In this document: one piece after another, positions 38,989 through 48,530 of the stretch
How positions within the stretch are numbered: the stretch's first letter is position 1
Layout: the number at the start of each line of letters is the position of its first letter
Assembly: GCA_001788835.1 (NCBI GenBank)
Contig: MFXK01000013.1
Location: 1 to 64,000, forward strand
Source: Candidatus Peregrinibacteria bacterium RIFOXYB2_FULL_33_20
Lineage (GTDB): Bacteria; Patescibacteriota; Gracilibacteria; UBA1369; GWF2-33-10
DNA: 64,000 nt
Direction of reading: 5' to 3'
The notes under the pieces: model-generated
Database searches by the model: none
Told to the model about the DNA's origin: nothing
Seen by the model: the letters and a program-made list of their open reading frames with translations, nothing else
Made by a program: the position numbers and the translations under genes

Positions 38989-40197
38989 ATGCATGTACGA
39001 ACAAAATATGTTGAAAAAATCACACCTTATATAAATAAACCTGTTATTAAGGTTATTACTGGTATGAGAAGGGTTGGTAAAAGTGTTTTTTTGAAACAGA
39101 TAATGGATTTTTTAAAAACAAAGAAAGTTAATAAAAGAAATATCCTTTATATTAATAAAGAATCTTTGGATTTTGATTTTATCAAAGATTATCATGATTT
39201 GAATTCTTTTGTAAAAAAAGAATTTGTTAAGGTAAGTGGTAAAAAATATTTATTTATTGATGAAGTGCAGGAAATAAAATTTTGGGAAAAAGCTGTTATT
39301 TCTTTTTTTACAGAAAAAAATATTGATATTTATATTACAGGTTCAAATGCTCACCTCTTGTCGTCTGAACTTGCAACTTATATCTCTGGAAGATACGTTG
39401 AATTGCAAATTTTTCCATTAAGTTTTGAAGAGTTTTTGGAATTTAGATCTGATAAAAAAAATACTATAGATGATGAATTTGCTAATTTCGTAAAGTATGG
39501 AGGATTGCCTGTAATACATGAATTTGAATTAAAAGAAGATGTTATTTATCCATATGTGTTTGCTATATATAATACAATTTTAATGAAAGATGTGATTTTG
39601 AAATATGAAATAAGAAATCCGCAATTGCTTGAAAATATTACAAAATTTGTTTTTGATAATATTGGGAATGTGTTTTCGGCAAAAAAAATATCAGATTATC
39701 TTAAATCGCAAAAAATCAAGGTGGGGGTTGATACAATTCAGGATTATCTTATGTATTTAACGTCTACTTATATGATTAGTAAAGTTTCTCGCTATAATAT
39801 TAAAGGTAAAAAAAATCTTGAGATTAATGAAAAATATTTTCTTGGTGATATTGGGATTAGGCATGCTTTGATTGGATATAGAGATTCTGATATAGCTGGG
39901 ATTTTGGAGAATATTGTTTTTCTTGAGTTAAAAAGAAGAGGGTATAAAGTCTCAGTTGGTAAAATATATGATCTTGAAGTTGATTTTATAGCTGAGAAAG
40001 AACATGAAAAAATATACGTTCAGGTAAGTTATTTATTGTCTTCAAAGGAAACTATTGAAAGAGAATTTAATTCTTTGAGAAAAATTAAAGATAATTATCC
40101 AAAATATGTATTAACAATGGATAAAATATTTGGAGAGGATTTTGATGGAATAAAAAGAATTAATATTATTGATTTTTTGTTAGCAAAAAATAATTAA
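38989..40197 (+). CDS. AAA-type ATPase with DUF4143 domain
   Basis: The 402-aa protein has an AAA_14 ATPase domain: Walker A TGMRRVGKSVFLKQ (residues 25-38) and Walker B KYLFIDEVQEIKFWE, followed by the arginine-rich SGRYVELQIFPLSFEEFLEF sensor region. A C-terminal DUF4143 module follows (about 200-390: NIGNVFSAKKISDYLKSQ.., VFLELKRRGYKVSVG). These proteins are common in archaea and CPR; some have nuclease-like C-termini, but their role is unproven. It is preceded by a promoter and a perfect inverted repeat. Confidence 0.92.
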   Translation: MHVRTKYVEKITPYINKPVIKVITGMRRVGKSVFLKQIMDFLKTKKVNKRNILYINKESLDFDFIKDYHDLNSFVKKEFVKVSGKKYLFIDEVQEIKFWEKAVISFFTEKNIDIYITGSNAHLLSSELATYISGRYVELQIFPLSFEEFLEFRSDKKNTIDDEFANFVKYGGLPVIHEFELKEDVIYPYVFAIYNTILMKDVILKYEIRNPQLLENITKFVFDNIGNVFSAKKISDYLKSQKIKVGVDTIQDYLMYLTSTYMISKVSRYNIKGKKNLEINEKYFLGDIGIRHALIGYRDSDIAGILENIVFLELKRRGYKVSVGKIYDLEVDFIAEKEHEKIYVQVSYLLSSKETIEREFNSLRKIKDNYPKYVLTMDKIFGEDFDGIKRINIIDFLLAKNN

Positions 40198-40281
40198 AAT
40201 TTATTATAATTTTAAATTTTTTTATTAAATTTAGCTTGTAAAGCGGAGTTTTTATATATATAATTTTGGCGAAAAATAACT

Positions 40282-40330
40282 CACCCCAGCCCTCTCTTAA
40301 AAAAGAGGGAGGAGGATTTTGGACGGGGTA
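40282..40330 (+). repeat. Palindromic element E (CCCTCTCTT..AAGAGGG)
   Basis: CACCCCAGCCCTCTCTTAAA and its inverse AAGAGGGAGGAGGATTTTGG..GGGGT form an imperfect palindrome. Antisense it reads PPPSFLREGWGE, a peptide commonly produced by this dispersed repeat. It lies 15 bases before the ligase fusion start, so it is part of that leader. Confidence 0.75.
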
Positions 40331-40345
40331 CAATAACAATTTTTT

Positions 40346-42862
40346 ATGCAAAAAAAACTTAAAATTGCGTTGTTGTGTGGTGGGCCTTCTTTGGAGAGAG
40401 GAATTTCTTTGAATTCAGCGAGAAGTGTTTGTGATCATTTGAATGGAGATGACATTGAAGTTTTACCGATTTATTTTGATCATTTTAAAAATGCTTATGA
40501 GATTTCTAGAGCACAGCTTTATTCTAACACTCCATCAGATTTTGATTTTAAGCTGAAATCAGAAGCTAAGCCTTTGTCTAAAATTGGTTTGAAAGATTTT
40601 CTTAAATCGGTTGATATGGCTTTCCCTGTGATGCATGGTAAGTTTGGTGAGGATGGAGGGATACAGAGAATTTTGGAAAAATATCAAGTTCCATATATAG
40701 GTTCTGATTATAATGCGTGCAGAAAATGTTTTGATAAGCACTTAGCAAATGAATTTATTAAAGAAAATGGCTTTTTTACTGTTCCATCTATAGTTTTGAA
40801 ATCTCATTTGAATGATCATAAGAAATTATTGAATAATTTTTTTATTCAGAATAACTTGAAACGTGCTGTAGTGAAACCTTCAAGCGGGGGATCGAGTATT
40901 GCAGTTTTTTCTGTTTCAAATGCAAAAGAGGCTTATGAAAAAGCTAAATTTATTTTTAATAAAAAAATAGATACGAATGTTGTTGTTGAACCTTTTTGTG
41001 AAGGTAAGGAATTTACAGTTATCATTTTGCAAAATCGTTTTAGTCTTCCTGTTGCAATTATGCCAACAGAAATGGAAATGGATTACAGAGATCATCAGAT
41101 TTTTGATTATCGGAAAAAATATTTGGCAACCAATCAGGTTAAATATCATTGTCCTCCTAGATTTGATAATGATGTTATTGAAAAAATCCAGATTCAGGCT
41201 GAACAGCTTTTTAAACTTTTTGGAATGCGTGATTTTGCAAGATTTGATGGATGGCTTTTAAATGACGGTAATATCTGGTTTTCGGATTTTAATCCTGTCA
41301 GCGGAATGGAACAAAACAGTTTTCTTTTTCAACAAAGTAGTCAAATAGGAATGAGTCATAGGGATTTGCTGAGGTGGGTGGTTGAGAGTGCTGGGAGAAG
41401 GGAGGGGATAGAATATGGAATATGGAATGGAGGAAAGTGTGAAGGTGTGAAGAAGGGGAAGAAAGGATGTAAGTTAGAAGTGAGTAATCAGAAGTCAGTT
41501 CGAACCGATTACTATTCCCAACCCACAGCTTACAGCCCACAGCCCATAGCCCACAGCTTACAGCTCATCCCTGTCAACGTCCTTTTTGGTGGTTCGACTG
41601 CTGAGCGTCAGGTTTCTTTGATGAGTGGAACGAATGTTTGGTTAAAGCTTCGAAAATCGAAAAAATATGAGCCGCATCCTTTTATTTTGGACAAGGAAAA
41701 TAATGTCTGGACTTTGCCGTATCGTTTTACTTTGAATCACACTGTTGAAGAGATTTTGGAAACTTGTGAGAAAGCAAAAGAATCTAAAGCAAGATTGTAT
41801 GTTTTGAAAAAAAGAGTTATTGAAAAACTTTTTCCATTAGCAAATCAAATTACTGAAGAAATTGGAATGCCTGAAAAAATGTCTTTGGATGAATTTATAA
41901 AAAAATCTAATTTAGTTTTTATAGCACTGCATGGTGGGATAGGGGAGGATGGCACTTTGCAAAAACTTTTAGATCAAAAAAAAGTAAAATACAATGGTTC
42001 AGGTGTTTTGGCGTCTCAGATTTGTATGGATAAATTTGAAACTTCTGAGCGTTTGAAATTACTTGAGAAAGATGGAATTTTTACTGCGAAAAAAGTTTTG
42101 GCTGATTTAGCTAAATTTAAAAATTTTTCCAAAAAAGATTTTGAAATTTATTGGAGATTTTTGCATAAGAATTTAGGATCTCAAACTGTAATTGTGAAAC
42201 CTAGAGATGATGGTTGCAGTGCTGGAATTGTGAGACTTTTTAAAGCCTCAGATTTAGAAAAATATATTGAGGCGGCATTGAAAGGCACTAAATTTATTAA
42301 ACCCGGTGTTTTTACAGAACAACATGGAATAATTGAAATGCCTTTGGTGCAAATGAAGCATTTGATGTTTGAAGAGTTTATTGAAACAGATAGGCCAAGA
42401 ATTATAAAAAATAAAATTAAATGGGGGCATAAAACAGGATGGATTGAGGTTACAGTTGGAGTTTTGGGCAAAGGAAAAAATATAAAAGCACTAAATCCAA
42501 GTTTAACTGTTGCTGAAGGAAATGTTTTAAGTTTGGAAGAGAAATTTCAAGGTGGAACTGGTGTGAATATTACGCCTCCGCCTCAACCATTTGTCAGTAA
42601 AAAAGCCATAGATTTAGCCAAAATTAGAATTGAAAAAGTAGCTCAATCTTTGAACATTTCAGGTTACGCAAGAATTGATGCCTTCATGCACATCAAAACA
42701 GGTGAATTGATAATTATTGAGGTTAATACTTTGCCAGGGCTAACACCATCAACCGTAATTTATCATCAAGCTTTAGCAGAAAATCCTCCGATGTATCCAA
42801 CAGAGTTTTTGGAGAGGATTATTGATCTCTCCAGGTTTTGGCAGGGTAATTTGGCCTTTTGA
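40346..42862 (+). CDS. Tandem D-alanine-D-alanine ligase fusion (two ATP-grasp modules)
   Basis: The 838-aa protein holds two Ddl-like modules. Module 1 (1-350): CGGPSLERGISLNSARSV, MHGKFGEDGG, VKPSSGGSSIAV, FSDFNPVSGMEQNS. Module 2 (410-838): FGGSTAERQVSLMSG, LHGGIGEDG, VKPRDDGCSAGI, IEVNTLPGLTPSTV. Ddl joins two D-alanines for peptidoglycan. Module 2 keeps the canonical EVNTLPG metal/ATP end; module 1 has DFNPVSG, so specificity may differ. The linker (352-407) is encoded by repeat C3, suggesting two adjacent genes were joined by a repeat insertion. Ddl works as a dimer, so the fusion may be a built-in heterodimer (inference). Confidence 0.9.
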   Translation: MQKKLKIALLCGGPSLERGISLNSARSVCDHLNGDDIEVLPIYFDHFKNAYEISRAQLYSNTPSDFDFKLKSEAKPLSKIGLKDFLKSVDMAFPVMHGKFGEDGGIQRILEKYQVPYIGSDYNACRKCFDKHLANEFIKENGFFTVPSIVLKSHLNDHKKLLNNFFIQNNLKRAVVKPSSGGSSIAVFSVSNAKEAYEKAKFIFNKKIDTNVVVEPFCEGKEFTVIILQNRFSLPVAIMPTEMEMDYRDHQIFDYRKKYLATNQVKYHCPPRFDNDVIEKIQIQAEQLFKLFGMRDFARFDGWLLNDGNIWFSDFNPVSGMEQNSFLFQQSSQIGMSHRDLLRWVVESAGRREGIEYGIWNGGKCEGVKKGKKGCKLEVSNQKSVRTDYYSQPTAYSPQPIAHSLQLIPVNVLFGGSTAERQVSLMSGTNVWLKLRKSKKYEPHPFILDKENNVWTLPYRFTLNHTVEEILETCEKAKESKARLYVLKKRVIEKLFPLANQITEEIGMPEKMSLDEFIKKSNLVFIALHGGIGEDGTLQKLLDQKKVKYNGSGVLASQICMDKFETSERLKLLEKDGIFTAKKVLADLAKFKNFSKKDFEIYWRFLHKNLGSQTVIVKPRDDGCSAGIVRLFKASDLEKYIEAALKGTKFIKPGVFTEQHGIIEMPLVQMKHLMFEEFIETDRPRIIKNKIKWGHKTGWIEVTVGVLGKGKNIKALNPSLTVAEGNVLSLEEKFQGGTGVNITPPPQPFVSKKAIDLAKIRIEKVAQSLNISGYARIDAFMHIKTGELIIIEVNTLPGLTPSTVIYHQALAENPPMYPTEFLERIIDLSRFWQGNLAF
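41401..41567 (+). repeat. Word-built repeat C3 forming the ligase linker
   Basis: Contains GAATATGGAATATGGAATGG words, GAAAGTGTGAAGGTGTGAAG, GGATGTAAG, the C2-like AAGTGAGTAATCAGAAGTCA with TTCGAACCGATTACT, and a run of CCCACAGC/TTACAGC words. It stays open in the ligase frame, encoding SNQKSVRTDY; repeat C2 encodes SNQKSVQTDY in the folA-upstream frame. Confidence 0.85.
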
Positions 42863-42869
42863 GGTGGTT

Positions 42870-44126
42870 TTAGATTTTTCCCAGCATGCTTTCCACCCAT
42901 TGGGTTTTTTCTGAATCTTGAAGTTGCTGAGCAAGGTCACGAAGTTTGAGATAGGTTGATTTTTTGGTTTTAGCCTGATCAAGAGTTTGAATATCTTTGA
43001 CCTGTTGATAGAATTTGAAAAAGTCTTTTTGCAGGCAGGCTCTGACCATCTCGTGTTTGCCAAGTTTTTTATAAATTTTGATAGCCTCTTTGGTGTTGTC
43101 TTTTTGATAATAATCATTTGCTTCGCTTAAGCTAACATTGGATTTTAAGTCAATGTCTCCGTGCAACGCAGCATAATAATGGGCTTTTTTGAAATTTTTA
43201 TTATTTAAATAATAAATGGCAGCATTATAGTAAGTTTTGAGTAATAAATTCCGATCAGAAGTTTGTTTTATGAAAAATATCGCGCTTTCGAAATTATTTT
43301 CACGCATTGAGGTAATAGCCAAGTTTTTGTAGGCAATTTCGAGATTTTTGGCCACTAGTTCTTTGTTAGAACTGATTTTGTAAGCTAGTTGGGAGATTTT
43401 TAATACTATTTTTGGCGAAATCTCTGTTTGTGTTTCCCGGGAATCGCTGATATCTAAAAGGTTGGTGGAAATTAATTCGGTGATGCTTAAAACCTGATTA
43501 TCTTTTTGATAATTGGCAAAATGTCCACTGGTAGCTTCGATATCCAGGTTTTCAAAATGAAGGCAGACATGCTCAGGTAAAATTTTAATTTTCAGATCAG
43601 TGATCGGGTATTTGAGAGCATAAAAATAGGCATAAAGCGTGGTAATTTGGTTACAATCGCCGATCAGCTTTTCTTTGGTTGGATCGTTGATGAGATGTCC
43701 GAAACTAGTTGATTCTTGATAAATAAATCTTTTGCCTGGTTCAAGATAACGCATAATCTGCCACAGATAATTAATCTCTTTTTCTTTGTAAACGGGAAAG
43801 GACAAATTATTTTGTTTCAGTTCTTCCATGATGATCGGGTTGAATTTTGTCGTATCATTTTCAACTTGCTTAAGAAAATCGGCTTTTAGTGCAATTAGAT
43901 TTGCATAAAGTTTCCGGCGATGTCTTTTCTTGAGATATTTATAACCCCGTGATTTCCATTCCAAATAGATATTAAGTATTGCCAAATCTTTTTGCATTAG
44001 GCTGGTGAGTTGTTTTTCCACTACATCGGCATAGCTATTTTTTTTGAGTTGACGTAAAAACTTTTTAATTTCTTTTTCAAAAGGATGAGCGTAGAAAAAA
44101 GATATGATAAAATTAATAAAATTCAT
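42870..44126 (-). CDS. Transglutaminase-like / TPR-like hypothetical protein (418 aa)
   Basis: The N-terminal 110 residues are helical and very basic (KKRHRRKLYANL). Residues 150-205 resemble a transglutaminase-like cysteine protease core: Cys158 in GDCNQITTLYAYFY, His186 in LPEHVCLHF, Asp195 in LDIEATSGH, with the usual spacing. Residues 240-415 form TPR-like helical pairs (AIFFIKQTSDRNLLLKTYYNAAIYYLN, EANDYYQKDNTKEAIKIYKKLG). There is no signal peptide. It converges on the ligase fusion with a 7-base gap. The assignment is from motif spacing alone. Confidence 0.65.
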   Translation of the reverse strand: MNFINFIISFFYAHPFEKEIKKFLRQLKKNSYADVVEKQLTSLMQKDLAILNIYLEWKSRGYKYLKKRHRRKLYANLIALKADFLKQVENDTTKFNPIIMEELKQNNLSFPVYKEKEINYLWQIMRYLEPGKRFIYQESTSFGHLINDPTKEKLIGDCNQITTLYAYFYALKYPITDLKIKILPEHVCLHFENLDIEATSGHFANYQKDNQVLSITELISTNLLDISDSRETQTEISPKIVLKISQLAYKISSNKELVAKNLEIAYKNLAITSMRENNFESAIFFIKQTSDRNLLLKTYYNAAIYYLNNKNFKKAHYYAALHGDIDLKSNVSLSEANDYYQKDNTKEAIKIYKKLGKHEMVRACLQKDFFKFYQQVKDIQTLDQAKTKKSTYLKLRDLAQQLQDSEKTQWVESMLGKI

Positions 44127-44314
44127 AAAGTTTTAATTCGTTTGTTGATTACACCGATATTATATCATTAAATAATAATGTTTTAAATTAAATACCTTGG
44201 GTTTTTGTGATTCGTGATCATGAATTTTTGACTTTTCTTGCACAAATTAATTTATCTGTTAATCTGAAATGTGCCTGGTAAGGAAAGATCGTTTTATAGT
44301 ATTTTTTAATATTT

Positions 44315-44938
44315 ATGTCAATTTTTTTTAACCAAAAAGTTAAGGATAATATAAAAGATACCTTGAAAGATTTAGCTTTTATTATTATCTTGGTTGTTTT
44401 AATCAGGACGTTTATTGTTAGTCCTTATGAAGTAAGCGGACCTTCGATGTGTCCAACTTTGAATTTTGATAATGGAATTTGTAATCACGCGGAAGGTGAA
44501 TATTTAATTGTTAATAAATTTTGGTATGATTTTAGTGAACCGCAAAGAGGAGATATTGTCGTTTTTAAAAGGCCAGGCGGGACAGAAAGTTTTATTAAGC
44601 GTATTATTGGCTTGCCTGGAGATATAGTTATTTTGAAAGATGGCTTTGTTTACTTGCAGAATCAGAGTAATCCGACTCCGATTAAACTTGATGAGAGTCA
44701 ATATCTAAGTAGAGAAAATTTAGGACACACTATGCCTTTTCGAAATGCGACAACATTCACGGTACCGGAAAATTCATACTTTATGATGGGGGATAACCGA
44801 ATTGAAAGCTTGGATAGCCGTGCTAGTTTTACTGAATTTGCGGAGAGTAAAGGAGCTACTCCATATGTACCTAAAGAAAATTTTGCTGGTAAAGCCTGGA
44901 TAGTTCTTTGGCCATTGGGGAATTTTGGGGTTTTATAA
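44315..44938 (+). CDS. lepB: Signal peptidase I
   Basis: The 207-aa membrane serine protease removes signal peptides from exported proteins. There is one N-terminal membrane segment (LAFIIILVVLIRTFIV). The catalytic Ser44 lies in SGPSMCPTL, the Lys95 base in ESFIKRIIGLPGD, and the box E region MMGDNRIESLDSRA is present. Length fits the short bacterial type. dnaE starts 10 bases after it, so both are probably on one transcript. It would serve the secreted protease and giant surface protein in this window. No Shine-Dalgarno. Confidence 0.97.
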   Translation: MSIFFNQKVKDNIKDTLKDLAFIIILVVLIRTFIVSPYEVSGPSMCPTLNFDNGICNHAEGEYLIVNKFWYDFSEPQRGDIVVFKRPGGTESFIKRIIGLPGDIVILKDGFVYLQNQSNPTPIKLDESQYLSRENLGHTMPFRNATTFTVPENSYFMMGDNRIESLDSRASFTEFAESKGATPYVPKENFAGKAWIVLWPLGNFGVL

Positions 44939-44948
44939 ACTTTTATAA

Positions 44949-47900
44949 ATGTCTTTTGTACATTTAAATGTCCATACTCATTATAGCGTGCTGGAAGCGC
45001 TTGGTAAGCCGGCTGAGTATATCGCCAAGGCTAAGAAAGCTGGTATGCAAGCGTTGGCGATTACTGATAACGGTGTGCTTTATGGTGCGATTGAATTTTA
45101 TGATAATTGTAAAAAAAATGATATTAAGCCGATTATTGGTATGCAAATTTCTATTGCCAGTCAAGGACGATTTAATAAAAATATTGATAATCGAAGGTAT
45201 AGCCTTATTTTGTTAGCTAAAAATCAAATTGGTTATAAAAACTTATTAATTTTGAGTACAAAAGCTAATCTAGAAGGATTTTATTATGTGCCAAGAATAG
45301 ATTTTGAACTTTTGGAGCAATATAGCAAGGGATTGATTGTCATTTGCGGTTGGAGGTTTGGAGAAATAACGCAAAAACTTTTGACTAATGACCAGCAATC
45401 AGCTTCGGAGGCTTTGCAAAAATATCAGCAAATTTTTGGTATTGAAAATGTATTTCAAGAGATTCGTAATCATCCGGAAGAAATTTTCAGTTCGGAAATT
45501 AATGAATCTTTGTTGAAATTTGAGGAGAAAGTTAATTTACCTTTAGTGGCTACGAACCATTGTCTATATGTAAATAGCGAAGATAGTCAGTTTTTTGATG
45601 CGTTTAGTTGTATTAAGAAAGGACAGATGGTGAATGATCCAAATCGTCTGAAGTTTTTGGGGGATTATTCTCTGAAGGGGCAGGAAGAGATGAAAAAGTT
45701 GTTTGATTTTTGTCCATCTGCTTATGAAAATACTATGAAAATTGCGGATATGGTGGATATGCAAATTGAGTTCGGTCAAAATTTATTGCCAAAATTTGAA
45801 TTGTCGCCAGATACAGACTTGCAAGTCTATTTAAGAGCATTATGTGTGAAAGGCTTGGAAGAAAAATATCCAGATTCGGAAAAAGAAGGGGCTTTGCGGC
45901 AATTGGATTTTGAGCTTAAAATTATTCATCAAATGGGATTTGATAGCTATTTTTTGATTGTTTGGGATTTTATTCATTTTGCTAAAACTAGAGGAATAGT
46001 GGTTGGTCCGGGCAGAGGATCAGCGGCTGGCTCCATCACGGCTTATTGTTTAGATATTACGACTATTGATCCGCTTAAATATAATCTGATTTTTGAAAGG
46101 TTTTTGAACCCAGAGCGCATTAGCATGCCTGATATTGATATTGATTTTTCTGATTATCGGCGAGATGAAGTGTTGGAATATGTGATTGCTAAATATGGAG
46201 AAGAACAAGTAGCGCAAATTATCACTTTTGGAACGATGGCCGCTAAAGCTGCTATTCGAGATGCGGGTCGTGTTTTGGGTTATTCGTATACCGAGGTAGA
46301 TAGAATTGCCAAGATGGTGCCACCGCCGGTTTTGGGGAAATATCAATCTTTGAGTAAATATGTGGAAGAAGCTGTTGAATTGAAAACTGTTTACGAAAAA
46401 GAAGCATCAGCTAAAACTATTCTTGATCATGCGATCAAATTCGAAGGGACGGTTCGTAACGTTGGGACTCATGCTTGTGCGGTGATTATTTCGCCTAACA
46501 AGCTTATTAATCATACGCCGATTCAAAAGGCTGTAGGTGATAAAGGCGGTATTGTGACGCAGTTTTCTATGAAGCCGTTGGAAAAATTAGGGCTGCTTAA
46601 AATGGATTTTTTGGGCTTGAGCAATTTAAGTATTATTGAACATACCATTAATATTATCAAACGAACGCATGGTATTGAACTAGATATTAATAGTTTGCCT
46701 TTGGATGATAAAAAAACTTTTAGTTTATTTAAACTAGGTAAAACTACCGGTGTTTTTCAGTTTGAATCCGCTGGCATGAAGCGATATTTGAAGGATTTAA
46801 AACCAACGCAAATTGAAGATTTAATTGCCATGAATTCATTATATCGTCCAGGACCGATGCAGTTTATTCCTGATTATATTAAAGGTAAGCATGGACAAAA
46901 AAAAATTCACTATCCACACTCTTCGTTAGAGGAAATTTTGAAACCAACTTATGGCATTGCTATTTATCAAGAGCAGATTTTACAGATAGCACAGAAATTT
47001 GCGGGATTTAATCTGGGTGAAGCGGATTTGCTGCGAAGAGCTATCGGGAAAAAGATTAGTTCGGAATTATTGGCGCAAAGGCAAAAATTTATCGATGGAT
47101 CTTTGAAAAACGGACAAGAGGAAAAATTAGCGATAAAAATTTTTGATGAAGTGATTGAACCTTTTGCCGGTTACGGGTTTAATAAAGCTCATGCGGCTTG
47201 TTATTCTATGATTGCTTATCAAACGGCTTACCTTAAAGCCCATTTTCCGGCGGAATTTATGGCGGCCTTGTTGTCGGCTGATAGCTCAAATACTGATCGT
47301 GTGGCTATAGAAATTGTTGAATGTGAGAATTTGGGCATTAAGGTTTATCCGCCTTCCATTAATGAATCGCTGACAAATTTCACTGTAGTGGATAAAGAGA
47401 CAATCAGGTTTGGATTGGGTGCTATCAAGGGTCTTGGTGGTAATACTGCTGATGAAATTATTAAAATCCGTGAACAGGGTGGTAAATTTAGTTCTATTTC
47501 TGAGGTGGCTAAACGAGTATCTTTTAATTTGCTTAATAAAAAAACTTTAGAAGCTTTAATTTTTTCAGGAGCGTTAGAAGGTTTGGGGGAACAAAATCAA
47601 TTAGCGGCCAGCATAGAATCTATCTCAAAGTTCGCTAAGAATGAACAACAACACGCGGCTTCTGGACAGATTGATCTTTTTGGCTTGATTGATCCTTCTG
47701 CCAGTAGCGAAATATTGAGACTTAAATTAAATGAAACTCAGCCTGTAACAGAAATTGAGAAATTAAAACGAGAAAAAGCTTATTTGGGTATTTATGTCAG
47801 TAGGCACCCGCTGAAAGGTTTAGCTAAATATTTTGAGCATAAAGTACGTTTGTTATCGACCTTGAGTAAAAAAGATTTAACTAAGCCGCTTAAAATTGGT

Positions 47901-48530
47901 GGGATCATTTCTAATTTGAAAAAAATTTTTACCCGTAGTAATGAGTTAATGCTGACTTTCACAATTGAAGATCCGACTGCCAGTGTTGATTGTGTAATTT
48001 TTCCGAAGTATTTAAAAAAAGTCGGTAATATTTTCAAGGAAGATGAAGTTATCATTATGAATGGAAAGTTGGACATCAGAGGTGATAAACTTCAATATAT
48101 GTGTAGTGAGGCCAAAATTATCTCCTTGCAAACCATGATTGAGAATGCTAAAGAAATGGGTTGTTATGATGCCAATGAAAAAATTGCCTTTTTGGGCAAG
48201 ATTAATTTTGACAATAAAGAGGCTGATATTAATGAATCATTAGATAGTGTTAACGAGTCAGAACCGGAACAGATTTTAACTGATATGACTTCTAATGGCC
48301 ATATAGAACTTGATTTGGAGCCATATTTGATTGAAATTCCTATGAATGCCAGCAGTCAACAAATGTTAGCTTTAAAAGAATTTTTGACGCAAAATCAAGG
48401 GAAATCCAGAAATGTAAAATTAAAATTACCAAATGGGCATTTTTTAAATTTACCTGTTCAGGTTGATGTGAATAGTGAATTTGAAATGAAAGTTGCTGAA
48501 ATTTTGGGAATGACTCAGGGGATGATTTAG
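44949..48530 (+). CDS. dnaE: DNA polymerase III subunit alpha
   Basis: This 1193-aa C-family replicative polymerase has an N-terminal PHP domain (HLNVHTHYSVLEALGKP), the polymerase active site GPGRGSAAGSITAYCL and PDIDIDFSDYRRDEV (about residues 350-395), the GFNKAHAACYSMIAYQTAYLKAHFPAEF motif, a helix-hairpin-helix, and a C-terminal OB fold (IGGIISNLKKIFTRSNELMLTFTIED). The PHP metal ligands look partly kept. Its last 4 bases overlap the end of the convergent ATP-grasp gene. Confidence 0.98.
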   Translation: MSFVHLNVHTHYSVLEALGKPAEYIAKAKKAGMQALAITDNGVLYGAIEFYDNCKKNDIKPIIGMQISIASQGRFNKNIDNRRYSLILLAKNQIGYKNLLILSTKANLEGFYYVPRIDFELLEQYSKGLIVICGWRFGEITQKLLTNDQQSASEALQKYQQIFGIENVFQEIRNHPEEIFSSEINESLLKFEEKVNLPLVATNHCLYVNSEDSQFFDAFSCIKKGQMVNDPNRLKFLGDYSLKGQEEMKKLFDFCPSAYENTMKIADMVDMQIEFGQNLLPKFELSPDTDLQVYLRALCVKGLEEKYPDSEKEGALRQLDFELKIIHQMGFDSYFLIVWDFIHFAKTRGIVVGPGRGSAAGSITAYCLDITTIDPLKYNLIFERFLNPERISMPDIDIDFSDYRRDEVLEYVIAKYGEEQVAQIITFGTMAAKAAIRDAGRVLGYSYTEVDRIAKMVPPPVLGKYQSLSKYVEEAVELKTVYEKEASAKTILDHAIKFEGTVRNVGTHACAVIISPNKLINHTPIQKAVGDKGGIVTQFSMKPLEKLGLLKMDFLGLSNLSIIEHTINIIKRTHGIELDINSLPLDDKKTFSLFKLGKTTGVFQFESAGMKRYLKDLKPTQIEDLIAMNSLYRPGPMQFIPDYIKGKHGQKKIHYPHSSLEEILKPTYGIAIYQEQILQIAQKFAGFNLGEADLLRRAIGKKISSELLAQRQKFIDGSLKNGQEEKLAIKIFDEVIEPFAGYGFNKAHAACYSMIAYQTAYLKAHFPAEFMAALLSADSSNTDRVAIEIVECENLGIKVYPPSINESLTNFTVVDKETIRFGLGAIKGLGGNTADEIIKIREQGGKFSSISEVAKRVSFNLLNKKTLEALIFSGALEGLGEQNQLAASIESISKFAKNEQQHAASGQIDLFGLIDPSASSEILRLKLNETQPVTEIEKLKREKAYLGIYVSRHPLKGLAKYFEHKVRLLSTLSKKDLTKPLKIGGIISNLKKIFTRSNELMLTFTIEDPTASVDCVIFPKYLKKVGNIFKEDEVIIMNGKLDIRGDKLQYMCSEAKIISLQTMIENAKEMGCYDANEKIAFLGKINFDNKEADINESLDSVNESEPEQILTDMTSNGHIELDLEPYLIEIPMNASSQQMLALKEFLTQNQGKSRNVKLKLPNGHFLNLPVQVDVNSEFEMKVAEILGMTQGMI

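Noticed and set aside
40166-40351. 61-aa minus-strand ORF with NPPPSFLREGWGE
   Set aside because: It is the antisense translation of palindromic element E plus A/T-rich flank, not a gene.
44127-44314. Possible promoters before lepB (TTGACT at 44228, TTGCAC at 44238)
   Set aside because: Neither has a convincing -10 at correct spacing, so I could not choose one.
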